This document shows positions 15,667-23,791 of a DNA stretch of 64,000 bases, in pieces. The notes under the pieces were generated by a model, which ran no database searches, was not told where the DNA came from, and saw only the letters and a list, made by a program, of their open reading frames with translations. Positions within the stretch are counted from its first letter, which is position 1. Each line of letters starts with the position of its first letter. Origin of the DNA: RYN-230 sp963711705 (GTDB taxonomy: Bacteria; Actinomycetota; Actinomycetes; Streptosporangiales; Streptosporangiaceae); NCBI GenBank assembly GCA_963711705.1, contig CAVQFM010000018.1, positions 62,001-126,000 of the forward strand, in the 5' to 3' direction. The translations under genes and the position numbers were made by a program.

Positions 15667-16578
15667 ATGATCGCAGTCGTGCTTTCTGACCTGGCCGTCG
15701 TCATCGTCACCTACAACAGCGCCCGGGAGATCGGGGACCTGCTCGACTCGCTTCCTGGCGCCCTGGACGGGTGCACCGCCGAGGTGGTCGTGGTGGACAA
15801 CGGGTCCACCGACGGCACCGCCGATCTGGTAGCGGCCCGGGACGACTGCCAGGTGGTGCGGTCGGCCAACGTGGGATACGCGGGCGGGATCAACCGCGGG
15901 GTCCGCGAAGCCGGCCCGGCCGGCGCGATTCTCGTGCTCAACCCGGACGTGCGGCTCACCCCGCACTCGGTGCCGCCGCTGCTGGCGGCGCTGCAGGAGC
16001 CCGGCACCGGGATCGTGGTCCCGCAGTTGCGGGCGCCGGACGGCAGCCTGGAACCGTCCCTGCGGCGCACGCCGACCCTGCTGCGCGCGGTGGGCCTGGA
16101 GAAGACCGGGATGGCCGCCGTCTCCGAGCGGATCATCAGCCCGGCCGAGTACCGCTATCCGCACGTGGTGGACTGGGCGCAGGGCGCGGTGGTCCTGATA
16201 TCCCGGGACTGTTTCGACAAGCTCAGCGGCTGGGACGAGTCGTATTTCCTGTATTCCGAGGAAACCGACTTCTCGCTGCGCGCCCGCGATCTCGGCCTGC
16301 TCACCCGCTACGAGCCCGGATCTCTGGCGGTGCATATCGGTGGCGCCTCCGGCCGCAACAACAAGACGCACTCGATGCAGATCATCAACCGGGTCCGGCT
16401 GTACCGGCGGCGTAACAGTGTGCTCGCCGCCTGGTGCTATTACTGGCTCACCATCGCCAGCGAACTGACCTGGGTGGCCCGTGGGCATCCGCAGTCCTGG
16501 TTCGCCATCCGGGCCCTGCTCAGGCCGTCCCTGCGCCCCGCCGAGCTGGGCTGCTCGGACCGGCGGCTACCGCGGTGA
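15667..16578 (+). CDS. Glycosyltransferase family 2 (rhamnosyltransferase-like)
   Basis: The 303-aa GT-A protein shows the nucleotide-binding strand LAVVIVTYNSAREIGDLLDS, VVVDNGSTDGTADLV and the metal-binding region ILVLNPDVRLTP. The acceptor/catalytic segment is WDESYFLYSEETDFSLRARD. This pattern matches the WbbL-type dTDP-rhamnosyltransferases. A complete rml set lies in the same locus, so rhamnose is a reasonable donor, though not proven. GTG 15679 (within IAVVLS) is an alternative start. Confidence 0.85.
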   Translation: MIAVVLSDLAVVIVTYNSAREIGDLLDSLPGALDGCTAEVVVVDNGSTDGTADLVAARDDCQVVRSANVGYAGGINRGVREAGPAGAILVLNPDVRLTPHSVPPLLAALQEPGTGIVVPQLRAPDGSLEPSLRRTPTLLRAVGLEKTGMAAVSERIISPAEYRYPHVVDWAQGAVVLISRDCFDKLSGWDESYFLYSEETDFSLRARDLGLLTRYEPGSLAVHIGGASGRNNKTHSMQIINRVRLYRRRNSVLAAWCYYWLTIASELTWVARGHPQSWFAIRALLRPSLRPAELGCSDRRLPR

Positions 16579-16614
16579 TCCGGGTGCCGGGTGGCCCATC
16601 CGGGCACCCCGGAT
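16578..16614 (+). terminator. Hairpin directly after the GT2 stop codon
   Basis: ATCCGGGTGCCGGG pairs, with one-base bulges, with CCGGGCACCCCGGAT around an 8-nt loop. AT-rich sequence (atatctgcatatttgg) follows. The position suits a transcription terminator of the GT2 gene. Confidence 0.45.
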
Positions 16615-16759
16615 ATCTGCATATTTGGCCTGGATAATTAGGCCTCACCGGGTACTCTGAAACGAGGCTTTTGGCCGGTGGCGGGCTCTGTGCTGGCCGC
16701 GTGTAGCGCCACGCAGCAACCCCGGGGGGCAAGATGAACCTGCACGGAGGAACCGCACG

Positions 16760-18223
16760 GTGACTGCCCAGCTCATTCAGCACCCCGCGGAGATAACCGG
16801 GCGCCGGCGCACCGATGCGGTTAGCCTGCTCACCTTTTACACGTTCCTGCTGTTCGTCATTCCGTCCCCGCTGACGTTCTCGCCGCTCGGCGGGGCGGGC
16901 GGCCCGGACACCATTTTCGGCTGCGTGCTGCTCGTCATGTACCTGGTCACGCTGGTGGTTCCCGGGCTGGCCCTGGCCCGCGGGCGGCAGCCGGTCCGGG
17001 TGGCGGCGGTCATTCTCACCTGCGTGGTCATCGCCGCCTACATTTCCGCGAACCGGCGCGCGCTGCCGTCGCTGGAGCAGAACGGCGCCGACCGGGGCAT
17101 CATCCTGATGCTCGGCTGGCTCGGGATCATGCTGGTGGCGGCGGACGGCATCCCGACCATGGAGCGCCTCAAGACCCTGTTCAGCCGGATCACGGTCGCC
17201 GCCACGGCGGTGTCCTGCCTGGCTATCACGCAGTTCGCCACCGGGCTGGACCTGGCCAAGTACATCCAGATTCCGGGGCTGAGCGCGCAGACCCTGTTCA
17301 CCGACCTGCTGAACCGCAACGGCCTCAACCGCCCGTCGGCCACCGCCATCGACCCCATCGAACTGGCCTGTGTGCTGGCGATCTGCCTGCCGATCGCGGT
17401 GCACCGGGCCCGGTTCGCCCCGCCCGGCAAGCGGCTTCAGCGCTGGCTGCAAGCGGCCCTGATCGCCACCGCGCTGCCGATGACGGTGTCCAGGACCGGA
17501 GTCATCGCGCTGATCGTGGCCAGCCTGGTGATCCTGCCGACGTGGCCGAAGCGGGACCGGCGCATCGCCTACGTGGTCGGGCTGTTCGGGGTGGCCTGCA
17601 TGTATGCGGCCATCCCGGGCCTGCTTGGCGAGTTCCGCTCGCTGTTCGGCCAGGTCGGCTCGGACACCAGCAGCACCTCGCGGACGGGCGCGTTCTCCTC
17701 GGCCCTGCCGTTCATCCAGGAGCATCCGTGGCTCGGCCGCGGCTTTGGCACGTTCCTGCCGTCGACCTATTTCTTCACCGACGACCAGTACCTGCTGTCG
17801 CTCATCGAGATCGGCTTCATCGGCCTGCTGGCCCTGCTGGGGCTGTTCATCACCGGGTGGATGTGTGCGCGGAACGCCCGCCGCCTGTCGACCGATCCGG
17901 AGATCCGCGATCTGGGTCAGACCCTGGCCGCCTGTGTCGCGGTGCCCACCGTGGCGTTCGCCACGTTCGACGCGCTGTCCTTCGCCCAGGCGGCCAGCCT
18001 GACGTTCCTGATCATCGGCTGCGTGGGGGCGTACTGGCGGCTGGCCCGGGCCCAGCCCGCGCCCCCCGTCACGTCCAACGGCTTCCCGGGCGGCGGCTGG
18101 CCGGCGTCGCCGAAACCACCGCAGCCGCGGCAGCCTCCCCCGCCGAAGCTGGGCCCATGGGGCGCCCCAGACTTCAGCGACACTGACCCGATCCCGGTGA
18201 TCCGCGACCCCATCGCCCGCTGA
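16760..18223 (+). CDS. O-antigen ligase/polymerase-like membrane protein (Wzy/WaaL superfamily)
   Basis: The 487-aa product starts at GTG 16760 with CGGAGG upstream. It has about 10-12 predicted membrane segments. A large periplasmic/extracellular loop region (SDTSSTSRTGAFSSALPF, then EHPWLGRGFGTFLPSTYFF) is diagnostic of the O-antigen ligase domain. In Wzx/Wzy-dependent pathways such proteins polymerise repeat units at the outer face of the membrane. The C-terminal about 70 residues are Pro-rich and cytoplasmic. The double flippase and the Wzz-like proteins in the locus support a Wzy polymerase role over ligase. Confidence 0.82.
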   Translation: MTAQLIQHPAEITGRRRTDAVSLLTFYTFLLFVIPSPLTFSPLGGAGGPDTIFGCVLLVMYLVTLVVPGLALARGRQPVRVAAVILTCVVIAAYISANRRALPSLEQNGADRGIILMLGWLGIMLVAADGIPTMERLKTLFSRITVAATAVSCLAITQFATGLDLAKYIQIPGLSAQTLFTDLLNRNGLNRPSATAIDPIELACVLAICLPIAVHRARFAPPGKRLQRWLQAALIATALPMTVSRTGVIALIVASLVILPTWPKRDRRIAYVVGLFGVACMYAAIPGLLGEFRSLFGQVGSDTSSTSRTGAFSSALPFIQEHPWLGRGFGTFLPSTYFFTDDQYLLSLIEIGFIGLLALLGLFITGWMCARNARRLSTDPEIRDLGQTLAACVAVPTVAFATFDALSFAQAASLTFLIIGCVGAYWRLARAQPAPPVTSNGFPGGGWPASPKPPQPRQPPPPKLGPWGAPDFSDTDPIPVIRDPIAR

Positions 18224-18556
18224 CCCGCGACCCCGCCGCGCCGCCCGCGACCCGCATCGCCTGCCGGTCCGCGACCCCACTCGCCCGCTGACCCAGCCAT
18301 CCGGCCGCTGCCCCAGCCCTCCAGCCAGCCCGCACCCAGCACTGCGGTGCCTTTGGTCAGCGCGGTGCATCGTGTGTGCTGGGACACCCGGAAGGCACCG
18401 CGCTGACCAAACGCACCGCGCAGTGCCGGAGGTGCGGTGCATTGTGTGTGCTGGGACGCGGCCAGAACCCCGCAACGCACCGCAGTGACCAAAGCGCCGC
18501 AGTACCGGTTAGAGGAATGACCTGGAGGGTGGGGCCCAGCTAGAGGTGGGCCGGAG
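18224..18556. repeat. Intergenic palindromic dispersed-repeat element (two copies)
   Basis: This 333-nt gap between convergent genes holds no credible ORF. TTTGGTCAGCGCGGTGC (18352-18368) is perfectly mirrored at 18395-18411, giving a 17-bp stem with a 26-nt loop. A 24-nt segment (18362-18385, core GCATCGTGTGTGCTGGGAC) recurs with one change at 18434-18457. A related copy lies at 43121-43187, also between convergent genes. The flanks (18224-18340) are degenerate C-rich repeats of a gccccagcc type. Confidence 0.7.
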
Positions 18557-19537
18557 TCAGATGCGGCTGTTCTCCGACTGACGCCGTGACTGATAGTCCT
18601 CGCCGCCGCCGTCGCCGGACCCGCTGCGGCGGCTGCTGCTGCCCGGCGGCGGGCTGCTGTACCGCCGCTCGGTCGCCGCCCGGTCCGCGCGGTCTGCCTG
18701 GTACTGGTCGGCGCGCGGCGGGGCATAGTCCGGCCGGACCGGCGCGCCGTACCTGGGCGCCCGGGGCTCCGCCTGCGGCGGCCGGCTCTCCGGCGGCGTT
18801 GGCGCGCCGGGTGTCCCGTAATAAGCGGGCTGCGGGGTGCGCTGGGTCTCCTCGGAGTCGATCTGCTCCTCGGGCCCGGGCTGGCCAGCGGGCTGGGTCG
18901 CTGAGGCGAAGGTGGTGCTGGCCCGGCGGTCCCGGTCACCGCGCCGCTTGCCGATCTCCCCGTCCACGATCAGCGGGATGGCGAAGGTCAGCACCAGGCC
19001 GAGCCCCAGGATGATCACGATGGTCCTGGCCTTCTTGCTGACCAGGAGCTTCGCCGTGGGATCGCTGGAGACCACTCCGCTGGTGATCCGGTTCTGCGCC
19101 TGGTAGCCGCCCTGGATGTAGTTGAGCCGGGCCTGCACCGCCGCGGTGACGCCGCGCAGCGTGTTCTCCACCTGGGCCTGGTTGCTGCCGGTGACCGTGA
19201 CATCCAGGATGGGGCCGGTCGTGTTCGGGTCGTCCGCGATCGTGAACGAGCTGGAGTAGCCCTTGGCCGCCAGGGCGGCGACCGAGGTCGGCGCCGAGAC
19301 CTCGCGCAGCACGATGTCACCGGCCACGTTGAGTGAGCCGCCGAAGCTCATCAGCGGGTTGTTGCCGTTGATCTTCGCCGCCTGCTTCGACGGGTACAGC
19401 ACGATCATCGACTCCGCCTGGTAGGGCCCAGGGATCTTGACCCACGCCGCCGCGGCCACGAACAGCGTCAGCAGGAACAAAAAGGACGTGAGGATCCACC
19501 GCCTGCGCAAGGTGCGCCCTGACTCCACCAGATCCAT
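18557..19537 (-). CDS. Wzz/YveK-type chain-length determinant protein with long cytoplasmic tail
   Basis: In this 326-aa protein a first membrane segment (ILTSFLFLLTLFVAAAAWV, about residues 15-33) is followed by a Wzz-like extracytoplasmic domain of about 130 residues. This includes YQAESMIVLYPSKQAA and GPILDVTVTGSNQAQVENTL. A second segment comes at about residues 173-192 (TIVIILGLGLVLTFAIPLIV). The remaining about 130 residues are a polar, Pro/Arg/Gln-rich disordered tail. No Walker motifs are present, so a separate BY-kinase would be needed if the system is phospho-regulated, and none is in the window. It probably sets polymer length with the Wzy-like protein. Confidence 0.78.
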   Translation of the reverse strand: MDLVESGRTLRRRWILTSFLFLLTLFVAAAAWVKIPGPYQAESMIVLYPSKQAAKINGNNPLMSFGGSLNVAGDIVLREVSAPTSVAALAAKGYSSSFTIADDPNTTGPILDVTVTGSNQAQVENTLRGVTAAVQARLNYIQGGYQAQNRITSGVVSSDPTAKLLVSKKARTIVIILGLGLVLTFAIPLIVDGEIGKRRGDRDRRASTTFASATQPAGQPGPEEQIDSEETQRTPQPAYYGTPGAPTPPESRPPQAEPRAPRYGAPVRPDYAPPRADQYQADRADRAATERRYSSPPPGSSSRRSGSGDGGGEDYQSRRQSENSRI

Positions 19538-19894
19538 TAACCCGCCCCACTGTCGAGACCGCTACACCCGTGCGACGCACCGGCTGCCTAGATGGTTTAC
19601 CGATCCGCCATGATCGGCCCGTATTCCGCGTTGTCCCCCTGGCCCGCGAGGGGCGGCAAGCACGGCCCTCGTCATGGTACCGGCGGGTGCGAGCCGATGG
19701 CAGCGCAATGATTCGGGTTCCGCCTGGCTTGGCCAAATCTTGGCTGGTCGTTTCGGACTTTCAGCCGCCGGCGGGCAGCAGCACTTATCCTGGCTTGTAT
19801 CGTTCGTACCGGGGCGCTGGATGGGCTGCGCCGGGGCAGGGGGGTCGAGGAGCATGCCGGAGCACTGGCCGGTGGCCGGAATGGGACACGTCGG
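19538..19894. promoter_or_regulatory. Divergent promoter region between two Wzz-like genes
   Basis: This 357-nt gap must hold promoters for both divergent genes. At its right end ATG 19854 begins a 14-codon ORF (MPEHWPVAGMGHVG) preceded by a G-rich stretch. Its TGA overlaps the GTG start of the next gene (GTGA, 19895-19898), so coupled translation is possible. No convincing -35/-10 pair stands out. Confidence 0.35.
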
Positions 19895-20575
19895 GTGAGC
19901 CTGTTCGGAGCTTTCGCCATGCTGCGCAGGCATTTTGTTGCCGTGCTGGTGATTCTGGTGGTCGCGGCGGGAGTGGAGTACAGCTTCAAGCACGCCGCGC
20001 CGGTCTACGCCGAGACCGGCACGCTGGTCTTCATCCCGCCGACCTCCGGTGCTCACCCCAACGCCTACGCCGCAGTCGGCGGTTCATTGCTGGAAGCAGC
20101 GGGTTACCTGGCCGCAAAGGCGATGAGCCCGCAGGAACAGCAGCTGGTGCAGGCCCAGGGCGGCACCACCCAGTATGACGTTGAGCTGCTGAACAGCTAC
20201 AACCTGCAGTACCCGAACTTCAGCAACGCTTACCTGGTGGTGACCACGACATCCCCAGATCCGGTCGCCGCGCACCGCACCTACGGTGCGGTAACCCAGC
20301 TGCTGTACAAGCAGTTCCGGCAGCAGCAGGCAGCATCTGATGTGGCGCTGAATAACCGGGTTCTGATGGTCATGGCCGGGGACACTGGCCCGCTCGCCCA
20401 GCAGGGATCATCGAAACGCGCCCTGATCGGGCTGGCCATTCTGACCATTATCGCGGTCTTCGCGGCAGCCGCGTTCCTGGACAAGCACCCCATCCGGCTG
20501 CGCCGGACCGGCTCGCTGTCCGGCGCGGGGCGCCCGGCGGGCAAGGTGCCGCCGGGCCGCGCCGTCCCCGAATAG
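19895..20575 (+). CDS. Second Wzz-like membrane protein
   Basis: The 226-aa product has two membrane segments (FVAVLVILVVAAGVEYSF, about residues 14-31, and ALIGLAILTIIAVFAAAAFL, about residues 174-193). They flank an extracytoplasmic domain beginning YAETGTLVFIPPTSGAHPNA, with YLVVTTTSPDPVAAHRTYGA near its end. This is the topology of a polysaccharide co-polymerase. A short basic Gly/Pro-rich tail follows. It is more distant from the family than the divergent neighbour. The pair may act together or on different polymers. Confidence 0.65.
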   Translation: MSLFGAFAMLRRHFVAVLVILVVAAGVEYSFKHAAPVYAETGTLVFIPPTSGAHPNAYAAVGGSLLEAAGYLAAKAMSPQEQQLVQAQGGTTQYDVELLNSYNLQYPNFSNAYLVVTTTSPDPVAAHRTYGAVTQLLYKQFRQQQAASDVALNNRVLMVMAGDTGPLAQQGSSKRALIGLAILTIIAVFAAAAFLDKHPIRLRRTGSLSGAGRPAGKVPPGRAVPE

Positions 20576-20598
20576 ACCCGCCCCGGCTGGATGCCGGC

Positions 20599-21702
20599 CT
20601 AGGCCAGATCGGTCGGCCGCGGGTGCCCCGCTGGCCTTCCGCCCGCGAGCAGGGTGGCCGCGATACGCTCCCCGGCCCGGCCATCCCACAGTGCGGGGCA
20701 GCGCCGCGGCGGCGGCGTGTCCAGCACGCTCAGCGCGGTCTTGACGATCCGCTCCCGGTCCCGGCCCACCAGCTGATTGGTTCCTTCGGTCAGCGTGATG
20801 GGGCGCTCGGTGTTGTCCCGCAGGGTCAGGCAGGGCACCCCCAGCACGGTGGTCTCTTCCTGCACCCCGCCGGAGTCGGTCAGTACCAGCCGGGCCGATG
20901 CCTGCAATGCGACGAAGTCGAGGTAGCCAGCGGGCGGGATCACCCGCACCTGGCCGGACAGGCCGTGGCTGCGGAGCTGATCGGCGGCCCGCGGGTGCGC
21001 GGGCAGCACGATCGGGCACACCTGCGCCAGCTCGTCCAGGGCCGCCAGCAGCGTGCTCAGCGCGCCAGGGTCGTCCACGTTGGCCGGGCGGTGCAGGGTG
21101 ACCAGGGCGTACCCGCCGCGGCTGAGCCCGAGCCGGGACAGGACGTCCGAGGCCAGCGCCCGGTCCAGGTTCGCCAGCAGGGTGTCCACCATGACGTTGC
21201 CCGCCAGGTGGATCTGGTCGGCCCGGTAACCCTCGGCCCGCAGGTTGTCCACGGCGTCGGCGGACGGCGCGAACAGGTAGTCACTCACCCGGTCGGTGAC
21301 CACCCGGTTCACCTCTTCGGGCATGTCCCAGTCCCGGCTGCGCAGCCCGGCTTCCACGTGCGCCAGCAGGGCGCCGGACTTGGCCGTGACCAGCGCGCAG
21401 CCCAGCGTGGAGTTGACGTCGCCGACGACCACCACCACGTCCGGCCGCAACTGCCCGGCCAGCGGCTCGAACGCGGCCATCACCTTGCCGGTCTGCACGG
21501 CGTGGCTGCCCGAGCCCACCTGGAGGAAGTGGTCCGGCGGCCGGATGCCGAGCTCAGCGAAGAACACGTCGTTCATGGCCGCGTCGTAGTGCTGCCCGGT
21601 GTGCACCAGGATCACCTCGGCCCCGGCCGCCTCCAGGGCGTCCATGACCGGCTTGACCTTCATGTAGTTCGGCCGCGCACCAGCGACGCACACAATCCGC
21701 AT
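20599..21702 (-). CDS. wecB: UDP-N-acetylglucosamine 2-epimerase (non-hydrolysing)
   Basis: The 367-aa GT-B-fold enzyme has the family hallmarks GARPNYMKVKPVMDAL, VHTGQHYDAAMNDVFFAELG, VVVGDVNSTLGCALVTAK, and HVEAGLRSRDWDMPEEVNR. It also shows TLHRPANVDD and DSGGVQEETTVLGVPCLTLR, followed by NTERPITLTEGTN. It interconverts UDP-GlcNAc and UDP-ManNAc. It lies 19 nt downstream of the dehydrogenase gene on the same strand, so the two are likely co-transcribed and make UDP-ManNAcA. Confidence 0.93.
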   Translation of the reverse strand: MRIVCVAGARPNYMKVKPVMDALEAAGAEVILVHTGQHYDAAMNDVFFAELGIRPPDHFLQVGSGSHAVQTGKVMAAFEPLAGQLRPDVVVVVGDVNSTLGCALVTAKSGALLAHVEAGLRSRDWDMPEEVNRVVTDRVSDYLFAPSADAVDNLRAEGYRADQIHLAGNVMVDTLLANLDRALASDVLSRLGLSRGGYALVTLHRPANVDDPGALSTLLAALDELAQVCPIVLPAHPRAADQLRSHGLSGQVRVIPPAGYLDFVALQASARLVLTDSGGVQEETTVLGVPCLTLRDNTERPITLTEGTNQLVGRDRERIVKTALSVLDTPPPRRCPALWDGRAGERIAATLLAGGRPAGHPRPTDLA

Positions 21703-21721
21703 CAGGGCGTGTCCCCGCAGC

Positions 21722-22981
21722 TCAGAGCGTCTCGACGTTGGGGCCGGTCAGGCGGCGCCGGCAGTCGAATACGTACCGCGCGTGCTGGCTGATGGCCGCG
21801 TAGTCGAACGCGTCGTGGTCGGTGAGCAGCACGACGGCGTCCGCCTCAGCCAGCTCGGCCGCCGTGGGTTCCACCCGGGGCACCCGTCCATCCACGGCGG
21901 TGCCCTCGACCACGTGCGGGTCAGCCGCGCGCAACTGCGCGCCCATCGCGGTCAGCAGCTGGGCCACCCGGACCGCAGGGGATTCCCGGGCGTCCCCGGT
22001 GTTCTTCTTGTACGCCAGCCCGAGCAGCAGGATCCGCGCCCCGCGGACCGGGCGGCCCCGGTCGTTGAACGACATCATGATCCGGTGCGCCACGTAGTCC
22101 GGCATGTGCCGGTTGATGTCGTCGGCGAGCTCGACGAACCGGAAGCTCTTGCCGAGCGCGCGCTCCACCCGCCAGGACAGGTAGGACGGGTCGATGGGCA
22201 GGCAGTGCCCGCCCACCCCCGGGCCCGGGGTGAACGGCATGAACCCGAACGGCTTGGACGAGGCCGCCTCGATCGACTCCCAGACGTTGATGTCCATGTC
22301 GTGGGCGAACATGGCCAGCTCGTTGACCAATGCGATATTGACGTGCCGGAAGGTGTTCTCCACCAGCTTGGCCAGTTCGGCCTCGCGGGGGGTGGAGACC
22401 ACGACGGTCTGCTGCACGACCGTGTCGTAGAACGCCTTGATCACCCGCAGCGACTCGGCGTCGATCCCAGACACGATCTTGGGTGTGGTTACCAGCGTCC
22501 ACGTCGAGTTGCCCGGGTCGATGCGCTCGGGGCTGAAGCCGAGGTGGAAGTCGCGCCCGGCCACCAGCCCGGACCCCTCCTCCAGCAGCGGAAGCACCTT
22601 CTCCTGCGTGGTCCCCGGGTAGGAGGTGGATTCGACGACCACGGCCGCGCCTGGGCGCAGGTGCGCCGCGAGCGTGCGGGAGGCCGCCTCCAGGTAGGTG
22701 AGGTCCGGTAGCCCGTCCCGCAGCGGGGTTGGCGCCGCAACCACCGCGACGTCGAACCCGGCGCAGGCCGCGCTGTCCGTGGACGCCCGGAACCGGCCGC
22801 TTTCCAGCGCCTGCTTGAGGTCCCCGGACGGAACGTCCTCGATGTAGGACTCCCCGGCCTCGAGCAGCTTCACCCGGGCCTCGTCGGTGTCATAGCCGAC
22901 GACCTGATGGCCCACTTCGGCCGCGCGCATGGCCAGCGGCAGGCCGACGTATCCGAGGCCAACGACAACGACTGTGGTCAC
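21722..22981 (-). CDS. wecC: UDP-N-acetyl-D-mannosamine dehydrogenase-type nucleotide-sugar dehydrogenase
   Basis: The start chosen is GTG 22981, overlapping the upstream gene stop by 4 nt (GTGA) and giving 419 aa. The longer open frame upstream is only a shadow of the wecG-like gene. Landmarks are the NAD site VVVVGLGYVGLPLAMRA and the central domain with ESTSYPGTTQEKVLPLL and FSPERIDPGN. The catalytic-type Cys lies in GPGVGGHCLPIDPSYLSWR and the C-terminal domain starts LLLGLAYKKNTGDARESP. The family oxidises C6 of UDP-HexNAc to the uronate. With WecB adjacent, UDP-ManNAc is the likely substrate; UDP-GlcNAc is the alternative. Confidence 0.88.
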   Translation of the reverse strand: MTTVVVVGLGYVGLPLAMRAAEVGHQVVGYDTDEARVKLLEAGESYIEDVPSGDLKQALESGRFRASTDSAACAGFDVAVVAAPTPLRDGLPDLTYLEAASRTLAAHLRPGAAVVVESTSYPGTTQEKVLPLLEEGSGLVAGRDFHLGFSPERIDPGNSTWTLVTTPKIVSGIDAESLRVIKAFYDTVVQQTVVVSTPREAELAKLVENTFRHVNIALVNELAMFAHDMDINVWESIEAASSKPFGFMPFTPGPGVGGHCLPIDPSYLSWRVERALGKSFRFVELADDINRHMPDYVAHRIMMSFNDRGRPVRGARILLLGLAYKKNTGDARESPAVRVAQLLTAMGAQLRAADPHVVEGTAVDGRVPRVEPTAAELAEADAVVLLTDHDAFDYAAISQHARYVFDCRRRLTGPNVETL

Positions 22982-23754
22982 GCGTGCTCTCCTGCCTTGT
23001 CGCGGCGCAGCATCTCCCGCCCGACCAGGGCGATGAACGACAGATTGGTGGTCAGGTACCGGCGGCCGAGCCGGATCGGCTCCTGCTGCGCGCGGTAGAG
23101 CCATTCCAGTCCGTGATCCTGGTACCACTGCGGGGCCCGGCGGGTCACCCCGGCCAGGATGTCGAACGAACCGCCGACCCCGTGCACCACCCGGGCCTTG
23201 GTGGCCGTCCCCCATTCGTCCAGGAACAGTTCCTTGCGCGGAGAGGACATGCCCACGAACAGGATGTCGGTCTGGCAGCGCCGGATGTCCTCGGCGATCT
23301 CGGCCTCCTGGCCGGCCTGGTAGTACCCGTCGTGCGACCCGGCCACCGGCAGCTGGGGGAACCGGCGGCCGGCCTCATCGATCACCCGGGCCAGTACGTC
23401 CGGCTTGGCGCCCAGGAAATAGACCCGGTAGCCGCTGCGCTCGGCCTCGCCCAGCAACTGCATGAACAGGTCGATGCCGGCCACCCGCTCCGGCAGCGGC
23501 GCGCGCAGCAGCCGGCTGGCCCACACCACCGACTGCCCGTCGGCCAGCACCATGCCAGACCCGGCCACCGCCGAGCGCAGCCCGGCGTTACGCCGCATGG
23601 CCACGATCTTCGCGGCATTGACCACGCCGATGGCCAGGTGCTCACCGTGGTCGATCGCGTCGGTGCACCGCGCGACGGCCTGGTCCATGGTCACGGCGTC
23701 GATGGACAGGCCGAACAGCTCGCGCTGCGGCCGGCCAGCGCTGTTGTGGTTCAT
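22978..23754 (-). CDS. WecG/TagA/CpsF-family glycosyltransferase
   Basis: The 258-aa product has the family signatures LFGLSIDAVTMDQAVARC, VNAAKIVAMRRNAGLRSAV, DGQSVVWASRLL, VYFLGAKPDVLARV, DILFVGMSSPRKELFLDEWG, and VVHGVGGSFDILAGVTRRAP with a basic WLYRAQQEPIRLGRRYL end. Known members transfer ManNAc or ManNAcA to undecaprenyl-PP-GlcNAc (TagA, WecG). It is the first gene of the unit with wecC and wecB, which make that donor. The assignment of a ManNAc(A) donor rests on this linkage. Confidence 0.9.
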   Translation of the reverse strand: MNHNSAGRPQRELFGLSIDAVTMDQAVARCTDAIDHGEHLAIGVVNAAKIVAMRRNAGLRSAVAGSGMVLADGQSVVWASRLLRAPLPERVAGIDLFMQLLGEAERSGYRVYFLGAKPDVLARVIDEAGRRFPQLPVAGSHDGYYQAGQEAEIAEDIRRCQTDILFVGMSSPRKELFLDEWGTATKARVVHGVGGSFDILAGVTRRAPQWYQDHGLEWLYRAQQEPIRLGRRYLTTNLSFIALVGREMLRRDKAGEHA

Positions 23755-23791
23755 TGGTCCCCCCGTCGTGAGAGCAGCCGCCTGCCCACCG

